From Sphingobium sp. (GTDB taxonomy: Bacteria; Pseudomonadota; Alphaproteobacteria; Sphingomonadales; Sphingomonadaceae): 38,682 nucleotides of DNA. The stretch covers positions 1-38,682 of the forward strand of contig JAHFPU010000004.1 in the NCBI GenBank assembly GCA_023266635.1. Reading direction: 5' to 3'. Below are positions 18,769 to 27,650 of the stretch, in pieces; the stretch's first letter is position 1, and each line of letters starts with the position of its first letter. A model generated the notes under the pieces. That model saw only the letters and a list, made by a program, of their open reading frames with translations. It did not search any database and had not been told where the DNA came from. The translations under genes were made by a program, and so were the position numbers.

Positions 18769-19671
18769 ATGGCCGATATCGTCAGTTATGCAAACGATCC
18801 CGCCGTCGAGCGGGACATGCTGTTCGCGTTCGACGAGGTTGCGCCGGATCATTATCGCGCGCAGCCGATACCCAGCCATCTGCTGCGCCTTTACGGCGGG
18901 CAGGTGGTCGCTCAGGCCGTGGCGGCCATTCAGAAGACCGCGCTGCCCGACCGGACGATCAACAGCTGCCACGCCTATTTTGTGCGTCCGGGCAGGATAG
19001 ACCGCCCGATCGACTTCATCGTCAGCCGTGACCGCGATGGCCAGAGCTTCTCCGCCCGCCGGGTCGTCGTGGAACAGGACGGGCAGATCATCCTGACCAT
19101 GAGCGCGTCGCTCCACGTCCATGAGGACGGCCTGCGCCATCAATTGCCCATGCCGGAAGTTCCCGGCCCGGAAGGCCTGCGTCCGATGAGCGACTATGTC
19201 GCTGAGGTCGGCGATGCCCTTCCCGTCAGGCACTGGCCCTTCTGGCGCAGGGAACATCTGTTCGACTGGCGCCCAGTGCAGCCTCTTCGGATTTTCAGCG
19301 CCAACCCTGAATCGAGCGTTCGCCATGTCTGGTTCCGGTTCAACGGGACATTGGGGGACGATCTAGCGGAACATCAGCGTTTCTTCTCCTTTGCGTCGGA
19401 TCTCCACATCCTCCACGCCGGTCTTGTGCCACTTGGCGTCGGGTGGGCGGACAACTATCTCCAGACGGCGAGCCTGGATCATGCCATCTGGTTCCACGAC
19501 CAATTTCGCGTTGACGAATGGCTGCTCTATACTCTCGACAGCCCTGCAGCAGCGGGCGCGCGCACCTTGGGTCGCGGCGTGGTCCACACCGCCGACGGCC
19601 GCCTCATCGCCTCCGTTGCGCAGGAGGGGCTGATCCGCATACTGGATGTTCCCCGGAGCGATATCCTTTGA
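18769..19671 (+). CDS. Acyl-CoA thioesterase II (TesB-like)
   Basis: LLRLYGGQVVAQAVAAIQKT, HAYFVRPGRIDRPIDFIVSRDRDGQSFSARRVVVEQDG, WFHDQFRVDEWLLYTLDSP. Confidence 0.92.
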   Translation: MADIVSYANDPAVERDMLFAFDEVAPDHYRAQPIPSHLLRLYGGQVVAQAVAAIQKTALPDRTINSCHAYFVRPGRIDRPIDFIVSRDRDGQSFSARRVVVEQDGQIILTMSASLHVHEDGLRHQLPMPEVPGPEGLRPMSDYVAEVGDALPVRHWPFWRREHLFDWRPVQPLRIFSANPESSVRHVWFRFNGTLGDDLAEHQRFFSFASDLHILHAGLVPLGVGWADNYLQTASLDHAIWFHDQFRVDEWLLYTLDSPAAAGARTLGRGVVHTADGRLIASVAQEGLIRILDVPRSDIL

Positions 19672-19695
19672 GCCTTAGCAGGAAATGAGAAGCCG

Positions 19696-20208
19696 TTGAA
19701 CGACACCACACCCTTCGTCGCCATCAAGCCTTACCGGGCGTTCGAGGATTTGACAGTCGGCGAGTTCCGCACCTCGCGGGAGCGGTCGGTGACGCAGGAG
19801 CAGATACTGGCTTTTGCCCGCGACTATGATCCCCAATGGTTCCACAGCGATGCGGAACTGGCCAAGGAATCGGTGTTCGGCGAACTTGTCGCTAGCGGCA
19901 TCCATGTACTCGCCATGTGGCGGCAACTGGATCATGAGATCAATTCGGATATCGACTTTGTCTGCGGCATCGGCTGGGACGAATTGCGCCTGCGTCGCGC
20001 GATCCGCGCCGGAGACGTCATTCATGTGACCTCGGAGATCATCGAGCTTCGTCCGTCAGAAACCCGCACGGACCGGGGTACGGCGCTTACGCGCTATGCC
20101 GTGGTGACGCAAACCGGCGAGGAGGCGGTGACCTTCACCAGCATCAATCTCGTCTACACCCGCTCCGGACGGGAAAGAGCGGCGGCGAGCGCATCCGCCT
20201 CTTCATAG
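19696..20208 (+). CDS. MaoC-like hotdog dehydratase
   Basis: FEDLTVGEFRTSRERSVTQEQILAFARDYDPQWFHSD; TTG start at 19696. Confidence 0.85.
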   Translation: MNDTTPFVAIKPYRAFEDLTVGEFRTSRERSVTQEQILAFARDYDPQWFHSDAELAKESVFGELVASGIHVLAMWRQLDHEINSDIDFVCGIGWDELRLRRAIRAGDVIHVTSEIIELRPSETRTDRGTALTRYAVVTQTGEEAVTFTSINLVYTRSGRERAAASASASS

Positions 20209-20795
20209 CCGCGCCGCATCGCATTCTCGACATCGTCGGCCGTACCGTAAGTCGGCCGGATATCGACTGTGCGGATATCGGTCACGCCGATGAAGCCCAG
20301 CCAGCTCTTCATGAACGCCATTTGGTGATCCAGCGCCGCCATCGGCCCGTCCGTCCGGATATCGAGCGCGCCGGACCCGACAATGATCGCCGTGCGCCCG
20401 GCGGCAAGCCCCACGACCCCAGTCTCACCGACCGTAAAGGTCATGCCCGGATGCGTGATCAGGTCGACATAATGTTTCAGCGGGTAGGGAATGCCGAAAT
20501 TCCACATCGGCACACTGAACAGCCAGGCGTCGAACGACAGGAAATGGTCGATCCGCGCACGGATCGCTTCCCACTGGGCAACCACGTCTGGCGACACTGC
20601 CTCCCCCGCGATCAGCGCATAGCGCCCCTCCATGACGGGTCCGTCAAAGGGCGGTAGCCCTGCGTCGAACAGGTTCAGGGTCTCGACCGTTCCCGGCGCG
20701 ATCCTGTCGATCAAACGCCGGGCGACATCGGACGAGCGCGATCGCGGACCGCGCGGGCTCGCTTCGACATGCAGAAGCCGTGCGAACCCGCCCAT
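20154..20795 (-). CDS. FMN-dependent NADH-azoreductase (AzoR/AcpD family)
   Basis: LLHVEASPRGPRSRSSDVARRLID, FSVPMWNFGIPYPLKHYVDLITHPGMTF; likely ATG at 20795. Confidence 0.88.
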   Translation of the reverse strand: MGGFARLLHVEASPRGPRSRSSDVARRLIDRIAPGTVETLNLFDAGLPPFDGPVMEGRYALIAGEAVSPDVVAQWEAIRARIDHFLSFDAWLFSVPMWNFGIPYPLKHYVDLITHPGMTFTVGETGVVGLAAGRTAIIVGSGALDIRTDGPMAALDHQMAFMKSWLGFIGVTDIRTVDIRPTYGTADDVENAMRRGYEEADALAAALSRPERV

Positions 20796-20796
20796 C

Positions 20797-21957
20797 CTAG
20801 CGGCGCTGATCGAAGCGACGGCCAAGCATCGCACCGGCGATGTTGACCTTCTGGATATCGATGGCGCCGCCGGCGATGCCCCAGCCCCAGCTGTCGCGCA
20901 GACGGCGTTCCATCGGGAATTCCTTGGAATAGCCATAGGCGCCCATCAATTGCATCGCCTCACCCGTCACCTCGCGTGAAATGGTGTTGGCGAAGCATTT
21001 GCCGGTGGAGCTGTTCAGAACGGAGGGCAGGCCATCCTGCGCATTAACCGCTGCGCGCCAGATCAGCAGGCGCGCCGCCTCACACTTCATATGCATTTCG
21101 GCCAGCTTGATCTGAACTGCCTGGAACTCAGCGATCGGCTTGCCGAACTGTTTGCGCTCCAGCACATATTGCGAAACATCCTCCAGCGCGCCGGACGCCT
21201 GGCCCAGCGACATGGTGGCGTTGCCGCAGCGTTCCAGATCGAATGCCTCCATCAGCTGCTTGAAGCCGCCGGCCGGTACGATGATATTGTCAACCGGCAC
21301 TTCGCAATCGTCAAAGTTGAGGTCTGACGAAGGGACGCCGCGAAAGCCCATAAGCTGTTCGTTAGGGCCGAAGCTGAGACCCGGCCTGTCCTTCTCGACC
21401 AGCACCGCCCCGATCGCCTTCGCGCCGGGATCGTCCGACAGGCGGCAATAGACGACATAAGCGTCGGCATGACCACCACCCGAGCACCAGCGCTTGGTGC
21501 CATTGATGACGACCTTATCGCCCTTGACCACGCCCTTGGTCTTGAGGTCCGTGAGCGCGCTGCCGGCGTCGGGTTCGGACATGGAGACCGCAACGACCAT
21601 CTCGCCACGGCACACGGCGGGGACTATCCGCTTCTTCAGACTGTCGGACGCGAAATATTCAATCGCGCGCACCGGGCCGACAGAGGATTCGAAGATGGGG
21701 AAGGCAATGGCGGAGGAAATCTTGGCGAATTCCTCCAGCACGATCAGCGCTTCGATATTGCCAAGGCCAAGGCCGCCCAGATCGGACGACACATTGATGC
21801 CCAGGAAGCCCATCTCGGCATAGCGCTTCACCAGATCATGGCTTGGCGGCTTGTTGTCGCGTTCCAATTCGGCGGCGATTGCGGGCAGTTCCGCACGCGC
21901 AAAATCGCGGGCCGCGGCGCGCAGTTCTTCCTGATCCGGGGTCAACGAGAAATTCAC
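20797..21957 (-). CDS. Acyl-CoA dehydrogenase
   Basis: FLGINVSSDLGGLGLGNIEALIVLEEFAKIS, VAVSMSEPDAGSALTDLKT, VLERKQFGKPIAEFQAVQIKLAEMH, QLMGAYGYSKEFPMERRLRD. Confidence 0.94.
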   Translation of the reverse strand: MNFSLTPDQEELRAAARDFARAELPAIAAELERDNKPPSHDLVKRYAEMGFLGINVSSDLGGLGLGNIEALIVLEEFAKISSAIAFPIFESSVGPVRAIEYFASDSLKKRIVPAVCRGEMVVAVSMSEPDAGSALTDLKTKGVVKGDKVVINGTKRWCSGGGHADAYVVYCRLSDDPGAKAIGAVLVEKDRPGLSFGPNEQLMGFRGVPSSDLNFDDCEVPVDNIIVPAGGFKQLMEAFDLERCGNATMSLGQASGALEDVSQYVLERKQFGKPIAEFQAVQIKLAEMHMKCEAARLLIWRAAVNAQDGLPSVLNSSTGKCFANTISREVTGEAMQLMGAYGYSKEFPMERRLRDSWGWGIAGGAIDIQKVNIAGAMLGRRFDQRR

Positions 21958-21994
21958 TTCATCCTCCCTTTGCGCCTATTGCGCCACACTATGT

Positions 21995-23440
21995 CTAAAG
22001 CAGTTCCGGATGCTCGATCAGGTTCGCAAGCGCCGCCATGAAACGGCCGCCGTCGGCTCCGTCAATCGCGCGATGATCGCAGGACAGCGACAGATGGAAA
22101 ACCGGCACGATGCGGAACGCCCCGTCGTCGTCGATCGGCTCCGGCCGCGCCGTGCCCACCGCAAGGATGGCGCCCTGCGGCGGATTGATAATCGCATCGA
22201 ATTGCTCGACCCCGAACCCGCCAAGATTGGACAGCGAGAAGCTGCCGCCGGAAAACTCCTCGGGCTTTAGCTTGCCCGACTTCGCCCGTTGGGCGAGACC
22301 CGCCATCACGGTGGAAATGTCGGAAACGCTGCGATGGTCGGCGCCCGTCACGATCGGCGTAACGAGGCCCTTCTCGGTCGCCACGGCAACGGCAATGTCC
22401 GCATTGTCATATTCGTGGATATCATTGCCATGCACCTGGATATTCACCTGCGGTACTTCCATCAGCGCCAGGGCGCAGGCCTTGATCAGATAGTCGTTCA
22501 CGCTGGGCTTCTGTCCCTGCACCGCAGCGCGCAAGGCAAGCAGGCGATCCGCGCGAACCCGGCGACGCACATAGAAATGCGGGATGGTGCTTTTCGATTC
22601 CGTGAGGCGGCGCGCAATCGTGCGACGCATGGAGGACATCGGCTTGACGGTCACGCCCCCGCCCGGAATCACGACCGACGCTGGCGCGGCGGCGGCTGAT
22701 GGTGGTGGTGGGGCAGTTACAGGTGCCGGCGCGGGTTCAGGCGCAGGCGGCACGACGCGCGCCAGCACATCGGCCTTGCGGATGCGGCCGCGCGGCCCGG
22801 ACCCTTCTATTCCTGAAAGCGCAACATTATGGATGACCGACAACCGCTTCGCCATCGGCGACGCGAATGCGCCGCTCTCTGGTGTCAGCGGAAATTGTCC
22901 GGCCAGCACGGCAGCCGATGCGGGCCTGGCCGCCTGATCGATATCCTGCGCGGTGATGCGTCCACCACGACCCGATCCCTGGAGAGTGGCGACGTCTACG
23001 CCCGCCGCCATCGCACGATCGCGCGCAACCGGGCTGATCAGTGTGCCGTCGGGAATAGCGACCTGCGCGGGTGGCGGAGGGGAAGCAACCGCAGCCATAG
23101 GCGCGGGAGCAGGGGCATCCTCCTTGTCACTGAAACTCGTGTCGGCCTGCTTGAAGGTGCCGATGATCGCATCGATCTCGGCTGCACTCGCGTCTCCGCC
23201 ATCGCTCAATACGGCAAGCAACGCGCCAACGGCATAAGTGCCACCCGCCTCAGCCATGATGCGGACGAAGCGGCCGGGGGCTTCTGCCTCTACCTCATTG
23301 GAGATCTTGTCGGTCTCGATCAGGGCAAGTACCGCGCCTTTCTCGAACGGCGCATTTTCCGCAACCATCCATTCGGCGATCGTGCCTTCGCTCATCTCAA
23401 TGCCCCATTTGGGCATGGTGAACAGTTTGAGATTGGCCAT
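21995..23440 (-). CDS. Dihydrolipoyllysine acyltransferase, E2 of 2-oxoacid dehydrogenase complex
   Basis: Lipoyl domain (LALIETDKISNEVEA), two E3-binding-like segments, catalytic SCDHRAIDGADGGRFM. Start ATG at 23440. Confidence 0.93.
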   Translation of the reverse strand: MANLKLFTMPKWGIEMSEGTIAEWMVAENAPFEKGAVLALIETDKISNEVEAEAPGRFVRIMAEAGGTYAVGALLAVLSDGGDASAAEIDAIIGTFKQADTSFSDKEDAPAPAPMAAVASPPPPAQVAIPDGTLISPVARDRAMAAGVDVATLQGSGRGGRITAQDIDQAARPASAAVLAGQFPLTPESGAFASPMAKRLSVIHNVALSGIEGSGPRGRIRKADVLARVVPPAPEPAPAPVTAPPPPSAAAAPASVVIPGGGVTVKPMSSMRRTIARRLTESKSTIPHFYVRRRVRADRLLALRAAVQGQKPSVNDYLIKACALALMEVPQVNIQVHGNDIHEYDNADIAVAVATEKGLVTPIVTGADHRSVSDISTVMAGLAQRAKSGKLKPEEFSGGSFSLSNLGGFGVEQFDAIINPPQGAILAVGTARPEPIDDDGAFRIVPVFHLSLSCDHRAIDGADGGRFMAALANLIEHPELL

Positions 23441-23451
23441 TGCGGTTCTCC

Positions 23452-24462
23452 TCAGCGGAAGGCGAGAAGTTGGCGAACCGCGTCCTCGATCTTCTGAGGC
23501 GAAGGAATCCATGCCCGCTCCAGCTCACGGGCGAACGGGATCGGCGAATGCGGACCAGTGATCATCGCGGGCGGCGCCTTCAGGCTGGTGAACGCCTTGG
23601 ACGCGACGATCGCGGAAATATCTGCAGCCAAGCTGCAGCGGGGCGGACTCTCGTCCACCACCACAATACGCCCGGTAGACTCGACGGAATCCAGGATCGC
23701 CTCTTCGTCCAGTGGACTGGTGGTGCGCAGATCGATCAGGTCGACGCCAATGCCGTCAGCGGCCAGCTTGTCGGCCGCCTTCTCGCCAAAGCCGACCATG
23801 CGGCCACAGGTGACGATCGTGACGTCGCCGCCTTCGCGGACCATGCGCGCCTCGCCGAAACGCTGGCGATATTCGCCGTCCGGCACTTCGCCCTTCACGC
23901 CATAGAGCGCCTTGTGCTCAAAAAACATCACGGGATCGTCGCCGCGCAATGCCTCAGTCAGCAGGCCCTTGGCATCGGCAGGCGTCGCGGGAAGCACGAC
24001 CTTCAGGCCGGGCATCGCCGTGAGCATCGCATAAACCGACTGGCTGTGCTGCGCCGCTGCGTTCATGCCCGCGCCGTAGATCAGGCGGACAACGGCGGGG
24101 CATTTGGTCTTGCCGCCGAACATGTAGCGAAACTTCGCCATCTGGTTCCAGAGCTGGTCCAGGCTGACGCCCACAAAGTCGGCAAACATCAGTTCCGCCA
24201 CCGGGCGCTTGCCGGCAAGCGCCGCGCCCGCCGCCGCGCCGATGATGGCGCTTTCGGAAATCGGCGTGTCGATGACGCGATCCGCGCCGAACTTGGCGTA
24301 CAGCCCGGGCGTCGTGCCCCAGATGCCGCCAATGGCTTCCTGCCCGCCAGCGGTGCCAGCGCCGCCGACCACATCTTCGCCGAGCACGATAATATTGGAA
24401 TCGCGCTCCATCTCATCCATCAGCGTCTTGTTGATCGCCTCGCGGATATTCATGACTGCCAT
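23452..24462 (-). CDS. 2-oxoacid (acetoin/pyruvate-type) dehydrogenase E1 beta subunit
   Basis: MAVMNIREAINKTLMDEMERDSNIIVLGEDVVGGAGTAGGQEAIGGIWGTTPGLYAKFGADRVIDTPISESAIIGAAAGAALAGKRPVAELMFADF. Confidence 0.95.
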   Translation of the reverse strand: MAVMNIREAINKTLMDEMERDSNIIVLGEDVVGGAGTAGGQEAIGGIWGTTPGLYAKFGADRVIDTPISESAIIGAAAGAALAGKRPVAELMFADFVGVSLDQLWNQMAKFRYMFGGKTKCPAVVRLIYGAGMNAAAQHSQSVYAMLTAMPGLKVVLPATPADAKGLLTEALRGDDPVMFFEHKALYGVKGEVPDGEYRQRFGEARMVREGGDVTIVTCGRMVGFGEKAADKLAADGIGVDLIDLRTTSPLDEEAILDSVESTGRIVVVDESPPRCSLAADISAIVASKAFTSLKAPPAMITGPHSPIPFARELERAWIPSPQKIEDAVRQLLAFR

Positions 24463-24476
24463 GTGTCCGCTTCCTC

Positions 24477-25448
24477 TCAATAATCCACGTAAACATCTTC
24501 GGCGACATGCGCCGGGTCCGGCGGCGGCGCAGCACGCGCTTCGCTCACCGCTTCCTCGATAAGCTGCGCGACCTCGGCATCGACGTCGTCGAGCAGTTTC
24601 AAATCGAGCAGCTTCGCCTCGCCAACCTTCGCGCGGAATGCCTTAAGGCAATCGCGCTCTTCCCAGAGGCGATCGAGTTCGCCCTTGCCCCGATAGCGCT
24701 GCGGATCGCCTTCGAAATGGCCGTAGAAACGCTCGGTATCCAGTTCGATCGCAGCCGGTCCGTTGCCCGCGCGAACATACTCAAGCAGCTCGCGCATCGT
24801 CTCATAGGTGTCGAAATAATCGCAGCCATTGGCGCGCCACGCCTTCATGCCAAAGGCTTCGGCGCGGCTGGCGATGTCCTTGTTGGTGCCGACGGCATAA
24901 TCGACGCCGGTATGTTCGGAATAATGGTTGTTCTCGAACACGAAGATCGCAGGCGCCTTGACCACGACAGCGAGGTTCATCGCCTCGAACGTCGTGCCCT
25001 GGTTGCACGCGCCATCGCCCGAGAAAGCGATGGCCACATTGCCCTTGCCGTCCAGCTTGGCGGCGATTGCTGCGCCCACAGCCTGCGGCGCGCCCGCGCC
25101 CACAATGCCGTTCGCGCCGAGCATGCCGACGGACAGGTCCGCGATATGCATGGAGCCGCCCCGCCCTTTGCACAGGCCATCACGGCGTCCGTAAATCTCC
25201 TTCATCATGCCCTTCACATCGCATCCCTTGGCGATGCAATGGCCATGGCCGCGATGGGTGGAGACGATAAGGTCTTCCGCGCTCAGATGATCGCACACGC
25301 CCACGGCGGCCGCTTCCTGGCCGCAATAGAGATGCGTGAAGCCAGCGATCTCGCCGGTTTTGATCTCATCGTGCAGGCGCTCCTCGAACTTGCGGATGAT
25401 CGCCATCCGCCGGTACGCGCCCACAAGATCATCTCTGGAAAGCTGCAT
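24477..25448 (-). CDS. 2-oxoacid (acetoin/pyruvate-type) dehydrogenase E1 alpha subunit
   Basis: YRRMAIIRKFEERLHDEIKTGEIAGFTHLYCGQEAAAVGVC; TPP site FSGDGACNQGTTFEAMNLAVVVKAPAIFVFENNHYSEHT. Confidence 0.95.
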   Translation of the reverse strand: MQLSRDDLVGAYRRMAIIRKFEERLHDEIKTGEIAGFTHLYCGQEAAAVGVCDHLSAEDLIVSTHRGHGHCIAKGCDVKGMMKEIYGRRDGLCKGRGGSMHIADLSVGMLGANGIVGAGAPQAVGAAIAAKLDGKGNVAIAFSGDGACNQGTTFEAMNLAVVVKAPAIFVFENNHYSEHTGVDYAVGTNKDIASRAEAFGMKAWRANGCDYFDTYETMRELLEYVRAGNGPAAIELDTERFYGHFEGDPQRYRGKGELDRLWEERDCLKAFRAKVGEAKLLDLKLLDDVDAEVAQLIEEAVSEARAAPPPDPAHVAEDVYVDY

Positions 25449-25493
25449 GAAACTCGCCTCTCCTCCTAAAATTCTTTACGCGCCACCGGTCGG

Positions 25494-26825
25494 TCAGATG
25501 TCGCCGGGGGCCTTCTTCCCGGGGCCGTAGACAAAATCGTCGATCACCTTGTGGAAATGCCGGATGCGCAATTCCTGGTCACCGATCCAAAGCCCTTTGA
25601 AGGAATCTGAATGCATGCCCTTCTGCACGGTCGGCAGATTGAAGGCATCCTGATCAAGCACCTGGCCGATGCTGCGGTCGCCATGCTTGAAATGCCTGTG
25701 CTTCGGACGATCGGGCCATTCTTCGCCTTCGGGCACCAGCTCGAACATCCAGATGTCGTAGAACATCTTGTTGGGATTGGTCGGATGCGGCCGCTGACGG
25801 AACATCATGATGTCGTCGGCATGGACGTTCATCGAGACGTTCGGGAAGATCGAATAGTGATAATCGTCGGTCAGCTGATCGTCGTTGAGCGCCGAATAGT
25901 CCTTGCCCTGCGCCTTACCATGCTTGCGCTTGAATAGTTGCACATCACGGCGGATGTCGCTGACACGGCCTTCATATTCGGCCGGGTCCATGCCCGCCTT
26001 GACCATGATGTCGTAAATGGCCGGCGGAATGGCTGAGGGCAACGCCACACGCGCGCTGATCGTCGCGAAGGGCACCAAATAGCGGCTATGCCGCTCATAC
26101 ACATCGACCTGCGCATTGGTGTCGTCCAGATACCATTGCAGCTGCGGGTGGATGCCCTGCACATGATAGACTTCGCTAAAGGCATCGACACTCGCCTTCC
26201 AGTTGCAGTCCCATTCAACTGTAACGTCGCGCGTCCACGCCATCCGGTCCATATTATACGGACCCAGATGCTCCTGCATTGGCGAGAGAAAGTCAGCGAG
26301 CGAGCCTACGTCCGGATTGAGCGAGAACCAGACGAAGCTGCCCCATTCCTCGCACGGATAGCTGGCCAATGCCGCGCCCGGCGGGCAGCCCTGCGGGAAG
26401 GTGTCGAGGTCGGGAATGCGCGTGATCGCGCCCTGCAAGTCGTAGGTCCAGTGATGATACATGCACTGGAAATTCTCGGCATTTCCAAGACCTTCAGGAC
26501 GCAGCTTATTGCCGCGATGCAAGCAGACGTTCGGGAACGCGCGGACCGAGCCATCCAGTTGCCGAACGATCAGCACGGATTCCTTGCCGATTTCCGTGCA
26601 GATATAGTCGCCCGGTTCCTTGATGTCGTCGGACCGGCCGCCAAGGAGCCAGACCTTCGACCAGATCTTGTCCCATTCCAGCTTCATGAACGCTTCGCCA
26701 TAATAGCGTTCAGCCGGAATGATGTCATAGCCCAGGTCCGGGTCCTCCTCCTTCTGGACGGGAGTTCCATGTGGCCAGTCCTGTGGATTGACCCGGATGA
26801 TGTCGACCTTGCGTTTTACGTCCAT
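25494..26825 (-). CDS. Rieske non-heme iron oxygenase, alpha subunit
   Basis: CLHRGNKLRPEGLGNAENFQCMYHHW (CxH-x17-CxxH); CNWKASVDAFSEVYHVQGIHPQL. Confidence 0.94.
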   Translation of the reverse strand: MDVKRKVDIIRVNPQDWPHGTPVQKEEDPDLGYDIIPAERYYGEAFMKLEWDKIWSKVWLLGGRSDDIKEPGDYICTEIGKESVLIVRQLDGSVRAFPNVCLHRGNKLRPEGLGNAENFQCMYHHWTYDLQGAITRIPDLDTFPQGCPPGAALASYPCEEWGSFVWFSLNPDVGSLADFLSPMQEHLGPYNMDRMAWTRDVTVEWDCNWKASVDAFSEVYHVQGIHPQLQWYLDDTNAQVDVYERHSRYLVPFATISARVALPSAIPPAIYDIMVKAGMDPAEYEGRVSDIRRDVQLFKRKHGKAQGKDYSALNDDQLTDDYHYSIFPNVSMNVHADDIMMFRQRPHPTNPNKMFYDIWMFELVPEGEEWPDRPKHRHFKHGDRSIGQVLDQDAFNLPTVQKGMHSDSFKGLWIGDQELRIRHFHKVIDDFVYGPGKKAPGDI

Positions 26826-26870
26826 TGCCGTTCCGTCCCTTGCGGGGCCTGCCCTTAAGTGAGAATGCGC

Positions 26871-27632
26871 TTAGAAATGCGTGCGGTTGGTGAAGCCGCC
26901 ATCGACCACCAGATGCGATCCGTTGCACCAGCTTGCCGCAGGACTTGCGAGGAAGACGATGCAGCGCGCCACTTCTTCCGGTGTGCCAAGGCGGCCGGTC
27001 GGTTGCTGACGCAGTTGGGAATTATAGAATTTTTCCATCGTTCCTTTAATCATATCCCAGTTGCCGCCCTCGAACTCGATGGGGCCAGGCGACACGACAT
27101 TCACGCGGATACCGTTCTTGCCATGGAACAGCGCAAGCTGCTTGCCATAGGTCAGGAGCGATGCCTTCAATGCGTTATACGCCTGCGGCCCACCCATCGC
27201 TTCGCCCGTGGAGGTGGTGGCGATCAGAATGATCGAACCGGACTGCTTCTCGGTCATGGTCGGGATGACGGCCTCAACTGCGCGCACTGGGCCCATCACA
27301 TCGACTTCGAAGGCGTTGCTCCAATATTTCTCGCTGCCCATGCCGCCGCCTGCCGAGGTGATCGGGATCATGATGTCGCATCCGCCCAGATCCTCGACGG
27401 CCCATTCCAGCCACGCCTTGTAGTCATCCGCCTTCTTGACATTGACGGGTTTGCCTATGACGCGCGTGCCATATTTGGAAAGTTCGGCGATCGCATCCTT
27501 GACGCTGTCTTCCGACCGCGCGGTGATCGCCAGGTCGCAGCCCTCGCGCGCCAATATTTCCGCGACAGCCATGCCGATGCCGCGCGCTGCGCCGACGAGA
27601 ATGGCCTTTTTGCTCTGTAGTCCGAGATCCAC
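26871..27632 (-). CDS. SDR family oxidoreductase
   Basis: ILVGAARGIGMAVAEILAREG, YNALK; GTG start at 27632. Confidence 0.92.
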   Translation of the reverse strand: MDLGLQSKKAILVGAARGIGMAVAEILAREGCDLAITARSEDSVKDAIAELSKYGTRVIGKPVNVKKADDYKAWLEWAVEDLGGCDIMIPITSAGGGMGSEKYWSNAFEVDVMGPVRAVEAVIPTMTEKQSGSIILIATTSTGEAMGGPQAYNALKASLLTYGKQLALFHGKNGIRVNVVSPGPIEFEGGNWDMIKGTMEKFYNSQLRQQPTGRLGTPEEVARCIVFLASPAASWCNGSHLVVDGGFTNRTHF

Positions 27633-27650
27633 CTGTCCGCTCCTTAAGTT

